Shown piece after piece: positions 54,277-64,000 of a DNA stretch of 64,000 bases. The notes under the pieces are model-generated. The model worked only from the letters and a program-made list of their open reading frames with translations. It was not told the origin of the DNA and ran no database searches. The position numbers and the translations under genes are program-made. Source of the stretch: Paralichthys olivaceus (Eukaryota; Chordata; Actinopteri; Pleuronectiformes; Paralichthyidae); assembly GCF_024713975.1 (NCBI RefSeq), contig NC_091098.1:23720316-23784315 (forward strand). Reading direction: 5' to 3'. Position 1 is the first letter of the stretch, and each line of letters opens with the position of its first letter.

Positions 54277-57200
54277 CATTGGAAATCCTGGTCTCGATCA
54301 AACCCCTCGACTAACCCCTGCACTCTCCTCCCTGTACCCACCCACCCCCACCCCCCCGACGCCCTGCACACACCATACTAACTCCTCTCAATGAAGAATA
54401 GAACACAAGTTTACATACTTCCATCAGTTGAGCTCTAGTGCCACCTCTCATCAGTCCACTCATCCTTCAAACTTGAAACGCTCTCACTGTTGTGTAGTCG
54501 CTCTTTCTTTCTTCTTCTCTCATCCTGGTTTAGGTAGTAGCTTCTATCTTTAGCCCCTTTGAGAGTTCTCACCGCGACGCTATCGACAGATCGTTCTTCA
54601 TCTTCTTTGCTTTTGAGCCGTCTGCCGGAGAGCGACACAACGGTTTGTGCACTATTGAAGTCGGACTCGTAGTACTGTTTCTATTTCTGCGGTGGCGTAT
54701 GTCGGCTCTCTGATTTGCACCTCAACTTTTTTTTTTTTTTTTTGTTCTTCTTGTCTCCCGGAACCATTTCAATGCCTTCGCCGTGGACGTGGTCGTGAAA
54801 GTGCAAAAGTAGTTCTAGCGTGAGCAGGGATCAGGAGAGTAGACCTGCGATCAACACTACAGACTATTGTTAATCTCTGCAAAGTAAAAAAAAAAATCAT
54901 AGAGGACATATCAAACTATAATCCAGAGCTTTTCTTACGGCTGCTACCGACTTTAGGGAATTTGTTAAAGCTGGGACTTAAAAGAGGAAACTCTGTGAAC
55001 TCTTAAAGGAAAAGTTTCCAACAATTTTGGGAAATTCACTCCTTTGCTTTCTGGCCCGAGCGTTAACGTTCAGACACGAGCGGCATCGATATTCTTTCAG
55101 TATGAAGCTACAGCTAGCAGCTAATTAGCTCACCTTAGTGTAAACAACAGAACGCTCATGTTACCTTTTCTTCTAACTCTCGGCCAGAAAGCAAATAACA
55201 ACATTTCCCAAAACGTTCAATGATTCCTGTAACTTTGCTCCTCGCAGCGACGTGTCGTCCCGACCGGCGAGGTGCCGTGCTGCTGCTCTCGGCTTGTCAT
55301 TTGTTTCGTAACAAAGCGAGGGCTCGTTACCTTTTGTAGAACTATGTGAGAGCATAAGTTTAAGAGCTAGCAACAAAGGAAACTGTCCACATGCGGCTTC
55401 ATGTTAGTTCTCCACATTGTTCCGTGGCTTTTCATCCACAGACGCAGTTTTTTTTTTGTTGTTGTTGTTGTTAAATGCACACAAACGGCATTTTTCTGAC
55501 GTGCTTGCCTTTGGTCACAGAGCGACTTCACATTTGCCTTTTTACAAACGTCTGCATCACGACGGCTCTTTCAACAGATGGCGCATGCAGATAAAACGGA
55601 GAGTAAGTTGCAAGATCTTCTCTTCCTCTTTTTTATATCCTCACTTTATCTCGTCTGTGAAAGTAGAATCGATCGAGCGCATTGGAAGGTTGTTATCGAC
55701 TTCACAGACCTTTTTTCTATCGCTTCCGATTAGACGCTGCAATGCCGTCGATGGGTTAATCTCTTCGTATCGCCAACAAAAGGCTGGTGAATACCTCATT
55801 GCTGATCTTTTGACGCGACCTGTTATTGTACAGTTTTCTCGCAGCTGGTTCTGAGGAAGAGACGAGAACCACCCGAGTGAACCACCATTTGTTTTCTTGT
55901 CGTTATGAACCGATGCTGAGCTGAGAGGCTGTCGAGTCGAACTGTCCGTTAGTTATAGCTGCGTTTCCTTCATGTGTCGTCTTCCCTCCAGCAGACTTTT
56001 AGAGGGAGATTTTGAAAAGATGTTTATTTTTGGTTTGTTTCTTCTCCCAGTTTTTGTTTCTTAATCAGCTTTTCTGATCATAGGGAGGTTTTTTTTTTTT
56101 TTTTTTTTATTAAGAAAGATTATGTTCTTGAGTATTTTGGGGAAATTAGTTCTCAATTGTTTGGAGCTTTTGGAAAATTTGTGCTGTTTGACAGTTTGAC
56201 TTAAAGGAATTTGAAAACAATTGGGAAATACGCTGTTTTACTTTGTTATCTAGAGATTTAAAAAAAAAAAAAGGAAAACAAGTAATGAAAGATAATGAAA
56301 TTTATGCTTTGTCTTCTGAAGGAAAAAATTCAGGGATGAAGAATAAGCTTCTGGGATTGTCTCGTCCAAACAGGGTTCAGAAACAGGAGGAAACTGAAGT
56401 TTACGTCGAAACGACAATCAGTTTGATAGTGCAGCAGGCGATGGTCTTCAGTTGTATTTTCAAATTGCTTTCATTTTTTCTTCTGTGTCAAGTAAATGAC
56501 TCAGAAAACCTGACGCCAGATGAATCTGTTCCTCTACGGAGACGAGAGGTCGAAACCAATCGATTTACTATCAACACGTTAATCCACGTGTGAAAAACAA
56601 AACAAGATGAATCAATAATCAAAATTGATGCCAATGAAATTTTCTGTCTACAATTTAATCAACTAGTCATTTCAGCTTTTGAGTTCAGTTTGTACCAGGA
56701 GGTGAACAAACGTTTTCTCCCCCTCGGGTGGATCCAATGATCCAACTCTCGGTAAGAAAGCGAAAAAGTGTATTTCCTGAAAAGTTGAACTGCTCCTTTA
56801 AGTGCTTTCTGAGGTTATCATGTCACAGAGATTTTTATTGACTGAAGTTGTTTGAAAATCTAGAATAAAGAGCTCGACCGGTTTCTCTGCGAATCGACGG
56901 CGAGCCGCGGTGTGAACCGATCGAAGCTGCAGGACGCTCGAAACGATTCAGCTTTTACTCCAGAGGATCTCCTGTTGGAGACGCTGGACTCGTTCAATCA
57001 GAACTCAGAGGGAGAGACGGTTTAGTTTCCTCATCTGGGATTTTGTCTGTCTCGCTTTAACCACTTTTTGTTGTTTCACATTCCAAACTGTAGGAATATT
57101 AGTTTATCGCCAAAGAAATAATCGTCCCGTTTATTTTTTTTTTTAAGAAAAAAGTTGCTGCCTTTCTGTTTGTCTTCGTTTTTCAACATTTCCAAAGGGT

Positions 57201-57590
57201 AAAAATCCAACACTTCTCCTTTTCTATTTTCTCCTCCTTTACTTTCTGATTCCTTACTGTGTATATACATATATGTAGCTATATAATTTTGTGCTCACAT
57301 AGGGCATTTTGTATGTGATATTCATATTAGGCAAAATGGAGGTTAAAACATCTAGTCCATTCATTCTTCCAGTAGAGCCTGTGTCCTCCTCCAGACGGTT
57401 TCTCTGAGACAACTGTAAACTCAAGTGCCTTTTCTTGTCTCCCACCGATTCATCGACGTCCCCTCCACCAGAGTATGGACCAAAGACATCAGCCGTCCCC
57501 AACACCCCTGCGCTCTCTTTCTCCCTCTCACTGAATGGCACACTTTTCATTTACTACGAATAAACCGTTTGCAATACAGACTGTGTACGT
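54277..57590 (+). other. spats2: Long 3' UTR of spats2, ending near AATAAA at 57559-57564
   Basis: No coding frame follows the spats2 stop. T-rich runs, a repeat at 55000-55215 and several ATTTA-like stretches are present. The first strong AATAAA on the plus strand is at 57559-57564. If that is the end, the 3' UTR is about 3.3 kb. Short open frames here are not supported. Confidence 0.5.
55000..55215. repeat. Teleost interspersed repeat in the spats2 3' UTR
   Basis: Contains 'attttgggaaattcactcct' and 'atgaagctacagctagcagc' followed by 'taattagctcacctta', typical of a widespread fish repeat. A shorter related patch ('gggaaatacgctgttttact') lies at about 56205-56275. Confidence 0.5.
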
Positions 57591-58328
57591 GTGCAGTTTT
57601 TTTTTTTTTGTTTCTTTCTCTTACAGGTGAAATAAAGGAGGATCAGCAGGATTACACAGAAACTATAGTTTGGGTTTCCACAAAATTTAGAGAGATCCTG
57701 GCATGTCGCATATTTCCACCAATTAAAATCCAACACTAGAAAAAGGGAAACACTTGTGTCCCAAGCTCAGCCAGCAGAGGGCGTCATTACACTGAAAATA
57801 CCGCTAATTAAAGAGAAGGAAGGTAAAAGGTGAAGTGAAGTTCATCTCTGTTACATGTCTGTTGTTTAAGACTCAGAAGTCCTGAGGAGGAAGTTTGGCT
57901 GCAAACACAAGGAACGTGACGTCAAACAGAATCTTGCGGTGCTCACAATGCGTTTAATTATTTACATTCACCAGAAAACTTTTTTTTTTTTTAAAAAAGG
58001 CTCCGAAATCAAATTCACATTTTACTTTTTCTGAAAAACAAAAAATGAAAAGTTCAAATGTTGACTGATTAAAAAAAACTGCGCGGTCACCGAGCTGCAG
58101 CGAACAACACGGACTCTGCGAGAACAAATGCAAGGTACAAAACACGAACTGATCAAGCGGAGATTTGAGTCCAGGAGCAACAGTGCAGCTCACAGCCCCA
58201 TCACAGAGGGAAACACAGCAGCACCTGTTGAAGAGAACACAGTGCCCTCAATCAAACGGGAACGTTTCCCATGATGCTCTGCCATCTAAACTCAGCACGA
58301 TGTCATCTAACAACAGGCTACGTCTAAG
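57591..58328 (-). other. pan2: Probable 3' UTR of pan2 and convergent boundary with spats2
   Basis: No coding sequence. On the minus strand a variant signal AATTAAA occurs near 57954-57960, about 370 nt beyond the pan2 stop. The spats2 and pan2 3' ends therefore lie only a few hundred bases apart. Confidence 0.4.
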
Positions 58329-61300
58329 TCAACATTGCGTCGTACTTTTTGGGCTACCTTGACCATCTCCTGCGTCTGAGTCCGGGACTTTCCAGTCGAG
58401 CTGGCGACCTTTCTCGTAGAGTCCCTTCAGCACCTTCCTCACTTCGTCGTTCCCGCCTCCGCGACTCAGCTCCAGGTACTTCCTGTAGAGCTGCAGAGCG
58501 GTGCGAGCGTCTTCAATGCTGTCGTGGGTTTCGCCCTGGATGTTGAGGTCTGCGAGCGGGACAAAGAAGACGATCAGGGAGTCATGACTCCGACAGCAGC
58601 CGATTAGCATCAGTTTAGGATTATTGGGCGTTAACAGGGATTAACGCCTCAACGCTCCGTATACATCCTCTTTTATTCTTGGACACATGTGAGGAGACAT
58701 CTGTACTAAATATTCAAAATATATATTTAAATAAACTCACTGATTTATCCTCAAAACTCTGGCTAGAAAATTTCAGATTTGTAATTTGGTGCATTAAGGG
58801 GGGTGGGTTACTCGGCGCTGACTTCACATTTGAAGAATATGGACGTTACGACTGCAGCTTCATTATTTGCTTCAGTTCTTCACTAATCAACGTTTTCCCT
58901 GAATTCAACTGACCTAGAAAATACCAGGCGAGGAATCTCAGAGAAATCATCCTCTTGCGGGGCAGATGGAACAGGTAGACGGTGTCGACCACTTGGTCTT
59001 TGAGAACCTTGAAAGAGCAAAGAAACAGAAACTTGAGTCCTAACGGCTCACAGAGAAAATTGAGTGTAAAGTGAAAGAGAAAATGTTTTTATTCTGCTGT
59101 TGAGCAAACACCGACCTGTAAACCAGGCGACTAAACAAACGTGATTAACAGAGTAACTTACCAGCAGGTTGATGACCCTGAAGTCCTTCTGTAGGCCGTG
59201 ACCAACGAAGCGAACTCCCGTGTCGATGAGGAAGCGCAGTTTCAGGTACGTGGACTTCAGAGTCGTCAGATGCTTCGAAGAAATCTTTGCATCCAGATCT
59301 CCGGGTTTGATGCCGGAGTACTGAGTCAGGTAGTCGACCACCTGCAGGAACAAACATTCACAAGTGTTATGAAGACCCACATTTCAAGTCTTTCAATTGA
59401 ATTCTATATATTTGTCCATTTATTTATATTTTAGCCTATTTTACGATCTGATCCTTTAAAATTAACACATTTTATTTTCTTATACTTATTTTCAGATTGA
59501 ATTCATTTTAATACACTATTTTTTTTATTGCACTCACTTGAATACATGTATTCTCTCCTAGGATTGTATTATTTTATCATCGTTTACATATCTTCTATCT
59601 GTTCCCTTCACTTCTCTCCTGGCAAAGAGCAGGTTCAGTTCCATACTGACTCATCCAACGCATCGTGCCTGTGAACTGATCGCCAGCGATAAAAAAAAAA
59701 AAAAAAAAAAGGACACTCTGGCATTCCAAAGAAGGCAGCAGAATAGAGGAAGTAACGGGAGAAGGTGTCCTCCCTGCACAACCGTTTGGACGAGTGTATC
59801 CTGTTCCCACAAGAGCAGAAAAATTCCTGTGGAATTTCATGATGGATTTTCTGCGGTTGGGTAACCGTGGTGTTTTCACTCTGCGCTCTCTCACCTGCTC
59901 CTGAGTGGAGATGTAGTCGTCGATGAAGGGAACCCCCTCGTTTTGCCCCTGACCCCTCACACACGTGATCCTGGCCACGGACATCTGACTGGGCTTGATG
60001 GTCGACTTGGTGCCGTCACTGCGCAGTTCTGCTTCTTCCTGCAGACACAGACAGACACAGACAGACAGAGACACAGACAGACACAGACAGACAGACACAG
60101 ACAGACAGAGACACAGACAGACACAGACAGACAGACACAGACAGACACAGACACAGTTTAGAGGGTGATTTAAAAGTAAAACAGATTTGAGTTGCATCAC
60201 CACATGTATGTAGAAACACTGATTGAGATACTGATGAGCAGAAAAATCAATAATAATATTTTTTTAAGCAAAATCTGATCTCATCTTGTGAAATGTGAGA
60301 ATTTCCCATATTGACAATGTGATGTATTTTTGACTTCTGTGTTTTGTGCTGTTGTTTGAACAGAATTAATATTTTTTCCAGAATCTTTCGATGGACTCAC
60401 CTGATTGAGTGTGACAAACTCTGCGTCCAGCCCCACCAGGTCTCCGGCCTGTGGCATCTCACTGACCATGAGCGGGATGAAGGTGGCGTGACTCTTCCTC
60501 TGTTTCCGAGCCAGTGAAGCTTCTGTCAGCAGCACGCTCGCGTCGATGGGATTTTTAACTGTGACAAATGGCAAAGAAAGAGCAGTTAGATGAGACATAA
60601 ACTTAATGCAAACCTTTGAGTTAAATTTCCACAGTTAACGTCCTTTAACTTACTGCGGAGGTCGTACTTGGTGTGGTAGTTCCTCTTGGCATAGTAAAGA
60701 ATGGCCGGCACCTTCCAGCTCAAGTCAAACTGTGCAGCTTCAGCCTTCGACAAAAAGAAACGTTTATTTTCACATGACTGCAAAACTAAAGGTTTCAATA
60801 GAATTATACAAACGTGTGATAAACATATTATTTACCTTATCAATTGGCTCGATTAGGAAATCATTGAACAGGTACCACTGCTGATGTGTGACTCCCTGAA
60901 GCAAACACGTGTCACATTAAAGTTTCACAGAATCTACGTGGGGGCAGCTCGTCTCATGTCAAACTGTATTTACTCATCTGAGCTTCACTCACCTCTTTCC
61001 TCTGATGGTACGTCTCACCCACTTTGATGTGTGCTATCAGGTTTCCGCCCGTGCGGGCGTCCAGGACGTGAGGCACCGTGACCACCAGGTCATACAAAGA
61101 AGTGCCCGCCGCCTCTTCATCAGCGCTTAACTGTTGGAAATATGACGAGTCATTAATCTCATGTAGATCTTGACATCACAATAATCATCACATGGTGAGC
61201 AAGATGAGGTAAAGTAGTAAAATCAGTCACCTCCTCCCCCTCAGGCCAGCTGCAGATCTCCAGCCCCTGACTTTTGCTGATGGACATTTTGAGAGTGGGA

Positions 61301-63884
61301 GGGATCCAGACATGTCGCAGATCCTCCGCCCGAGTGTCGACAGCAAAGCCCTCCATGTTGCACATGTCCTCCCCACTGCACAAGGACCAAGTTTAGACAC
61401 ATTCAACTCATATCATGTTATTTGTGGAGCTGTCGATTCACAGAAACTTAACTGGCAAAAATCTTTAAGTTAATTTTTATACAAAATAATTGTGACTTAA
61501 ATATCTTTGGATTTTAAATTGATGATAAAACAAGACAAGCAATGTGAAGACGTCTCTAAGATCATGTTGGGTATTTCTTCAGATGTTTGAAAGAATAAAC
61601 TAAATTGAAAAAATGTAACGACAGTGAACATAATTATGAATTATAATAAAAAGGATCTTACTCTAAGCACCACTCGGTGGGCATCGGTGGGGGTTCTTTA
61701 GGTTTTGGAGGTTCCATCGCCTCTTTCTGCATGACCTTATTGAAGGCAAACTGTGAAGACCACAACAAACAATCACGTGAATCATGGAATTAGAAAACCT
61801 GCAACTTCCAAAGTGTATTTGAAACTTGTCAGAGTGGAACATTACCTCCGCCTGAGCCTTCCAGAATTCAGCCTCTTTGGCACTGTTCACCTCACAGTTT
61901 ATAACCAGCACATCTGGGAGACATCGAATGTTGCGCGTTTGCACCTAAAGTGACGAACAAAAACAATATCACACTGCGACACAGTTTTAAATGTGTTATA
62001 TGTCTGAGGCTACGTCCACACTAAGACAGAAAACAGAAACCATCTCAGATGAGCACATTAGCTCCGGATCATATCACAGGACGCTTCACGTGCACTGGCT
62101 GTGTAAGGGTGTGTACAGAAAGCAGATGGTCCAATTGCATTTGGATTTTAGTTATTGGACCGGGAAGTGTTAAGAGTGTGGATACATTTTTTTTATGATT
62201 TTCGGGTGAACGTCAGCAACAGTTACGCGTAACGTCGTTCTGTGGATGTTGTCTGAATGACGGCTGTAACTCACCGTGGGCTGGTACTTCTCACAGTTTT
62301 CACACCAGGCCTGAGTGCTCTGCTCCAGACAGATGCTCTTCTTCAGGATCTCAGCGAAGTCATACTCCTTTATTGTCTTTTCTGTCAAGTGAAGTGAATA
62401 TTGTTTATCAAACATAGAAGGGTTTCGTGGTCTTTCTGCAGCTTCAGCTTCAGCCTACACGACTCTCCTCGTGGAGCAGGACCTTGAACTCACCCTGAGA
62501 GTTCTGCTCAGGATAATGCATGGTGAAGAGCAGTGTGAGGGAGGAGCGGACCGTCTCCTTGCCACAGCGACACAGGCTGCTGTTCTCCACTTCACATCCA
62601 AACAGCTTTCCAATGACAGACTCACCAGAGGAGCCCAGGGAACTTCAAGAAATAAAAAAAATAAAAATGAGAACGTTTCCCTTGACTAGTTCCTAAATGT
62701 CTCCAGACTGAGCAGTGAGCATCAGGAGCTTTGTTCAGGGAACTATTTTGGCTCAGCTTTTGTTTGTTGCTCTGACCTGCTGCTGGCTCCCCTGTAGGCC
62801 TGCGGACCCTCCTGCTCCTGCGTCTCCTGGTGGAGCTGGGTGAGAATGAAGCGGTTCCAGCTTTGGATCAAGCGACCGAGTCTAGCTTTCCCCGTTTGCT
62901 CGTCTGAGTCTGCGAGGATGAGGCCCAGCGCCGAGGCTTCAGGGATGGTGCGAAACGCTCGGAGGAAGTTACTGGCCTGGAGGAGAGGAGACAGGAGAGT
63001 GGATGAAACCTCTGCTTTACCACAGGGATCCGCCTGCTGCTTTTCAGAGAGACAGCAACCGACAGCTACCTGACATGGATCTCCTCGAGACAAATCCAAC
63101 ATGTGGAAGAGGAAGCCGAGCTCACAGGCCAAACAAAACTCCTTCTGGCACAAATGATTCTGCACCAGACACCGGATTGGTTCCAGGAAATATAATACCT
63201 AACGTGCCAACACAAAGAGGAGACAACTCTGCATGAGTAGAAGAAAACTCCATCACTAAAGGACAGTTCACCTAAGACAACGACTGAAGAAGAACACTCT
63301 CAACCTTCCCCATTTCTCACCTGGATCATGCAGTTGCAGTAAGCATTAGGGATGTGAGGCTCCAGGCCAGCGAACAAGGTTCTGTTGTAATGTTTGAAGT
63401 CAAAGTCCTCCAGTCCCAGTTTAGAATATTTAATCGTGACCTGATACGGCAAAAAAACTCGGCTTTATCACACATTTCAGAAATAAAAAATGTTTTTTTT
63501 ACACAATATATATATTATATCACAAAAGTCGACAAATTGTCCAATAAAATGTGGTGAACTGTACCTTTCTGTACTTTTTGGGCACCATGTAGAGGTGTGG
63601 CTCTTCATCTCGCCCGATGGGTGATTCAGGGACCTGATTGTAATTATCATAGTCGAGCTCCACATCTTTGATTTTGTAAGGAACCTGAAATCAACGCAGA
63701 AAACAGATTTTTAATAACGAATGACTGAGATCACACGTGTGAACATTTGGTGATTTTCAGTGCTGTGTGTTGCATCTTTTAACGTGCCTGGTTGCGAGGG
63801 CGGGTGCGAGGATTCGCTGCATAACCAATGAACCCAACGGTTTTCATTGTGCGCAGGATCTCTGGGTCCACAGGCGGAGCTCGT
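58329..63884 (-). CDS. pan2: PAN2, poly(A)-specific ribonuclease catalytic subunit (C-terminal two-thirds; 5' end outside window)
   Basis: Eighteen exons, 5' to 3': 63884-63788, 63684-63565, 63440-63321, 63198-63070, 62976-62777, 62642-62494, 62381-62275, 61944-61846, 61750-61662, 61375-61231, 61130-60993, 60895-60836, 60744-60654, 60558-60401, 60038-59895, 59341-59162, 59007-58914, 58549-58329. About 780 codons are visible of a protein that is about 1200 in human. PAN2 with PAN3 shortens mRNA poly(A) tails in the cytoplasm. Seen here: the linker before the domain ([17 protein letters not shown]); the ubiquitin-hydrolase-like pseudo-catalytic domain with Cys-X-Cys pairs ([14 protein letters not shown]); and the DEDD exonuclease with [13 protein letters not shown] and HDSIEDART supplying the acidic residues. 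The WD40 N-terminus is missing because the window ends. One intron (63787-63685) starts with GC, and one acceptor sits against a simple repeat. All phases agree. Confidence 0.96.
60041..60156. repeat. pan2: (ACAG/ACAC)n minisatellite-like tract in pan2 intron
   Basis: About 115 bp of ACAGACAG and ACACAGAC units. On the minus strand it reads TGTCTG/TGTGTC and runs right up to the CTGCAG acceptor of the pan2 exon starting at 60038. Confidence 0.95.
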
Positions 63885-64000
63885 CTGTTGGACAAAGGAC
63901 ATTTCTTAGATGGGAGCAGATATGAAAATGATAAGGTTATTACCAAGCTATAACTAATGCAGTCTGGGTACTTCGAAAATCGTATCCACTCAATTTATAT

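Noticed and set aside
53727-54394. Alternative plus-strand frames rich in Pro/Thr around the last spats2 exons
   Set aside because: These are shifted frames over the spats2 exons 53791-53939 and 54025-54276, whose phase is fixed by the neighbouring exons.
55417-55854. A 145-codon plus-strand frame in the spats2 3' UTR
   Set aside because: It begins in a poly-T/GTT repeat, has biased low-complexity composition and follows a clear spats2 stop. It looks like chance.
59595-60203. A 202-codon minus-strand frame with VCLCLSV repeats
   Set aside because: Its repetitive part is translation of the TGTCTG repeat in a pan2 intron. Only 60038-59895 is a true exon.

Overview
The window is nuclear DNA of a vertebrate, almost certainly a ray-finned (probably percomorph) fish. 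Seven protein-coding genes can be read exon by exon against well-known vertebrate families. Their introns are short and bounded by GT..AG, intergenic spaces run from about 1 to 9 kb, and the non-coding DNA is full of worn interspersed repeats and microsatellites typical of teleosts. There is no sign of bacterial genes, operons, CRISPR arrays or complete mobile elements.

Layout, left to right. 1-3.7 kb: mostly non-coding, with one possible single-pass membrane exon at 188-318. 3.8-10.7 kb (+): slc13a3, sodium/dicarboxylate cotransporter, 13 coding exons, 600 residues. 13.1-14.7 kb (+): ocstamp, a multi-pass osteoclast-fusion protein. 17.9-20.2 kb (+): trhr, thyrotropin-releasing hormone receptor, 2 coding exons, 391 residues. 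20.2-27.3 kb: gene-poor, repeat-bearing. 29.0-31.7 kb (+): tmem198, 4 coding exons, 332 residues. 33.0-36.0 kb (-): mmp19, secreted matrix metalloproteinase, 9 exons, 467 residues, convergent with tmem198. 38.1-39.6 kb (-): pym1, exon-junction-complex disassembly factor, 3 exons. 44.7-54.3 kb (+): spats2, 12 coding exons, 491 residues, with a GC-rich promoter near 41.5 kb and a long 3' UTR. 58.3 kb to the right edge (-): the C-terminal two-thirds of pan2, catalytic subunit of the PAN2-PAN3 deadenylase, 18 exons seen, 5' end outside the window. In every model except the extreme N-terminus of ocstamp the exon phases close exactly, which supports the boundaries.

These are independent vertebrate genes, not an operon or a co-working system. 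Two themes connect some of them. pym1 and pan2 both act on mRNA (exon-junction-complex recycling, poly(A) shortening). The gene set mixes human synteny blocks: slc13a3-ocstamp corresponds to 20q13, trhr to 8q23, and tmem198/mmp19/pym1/spats2/pan2 to 12q13.

I did not find an undescribed biological system. The most interesting points concern gene expression. Simple repeats act as the polypyrimidine tract of two splice acceptors (pan2 and a tmem198 leader exon). A predicted upstream ORF runs across a splice junction and overlaps the tmem198 start. pan2 has a GC-AG intron, ocstamp a small in-frame intron that is open when retained, and pym1 a polyadenylation signal almost touching its stop codon. 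All names come from recognition of the translated sequence; no database search was possible.
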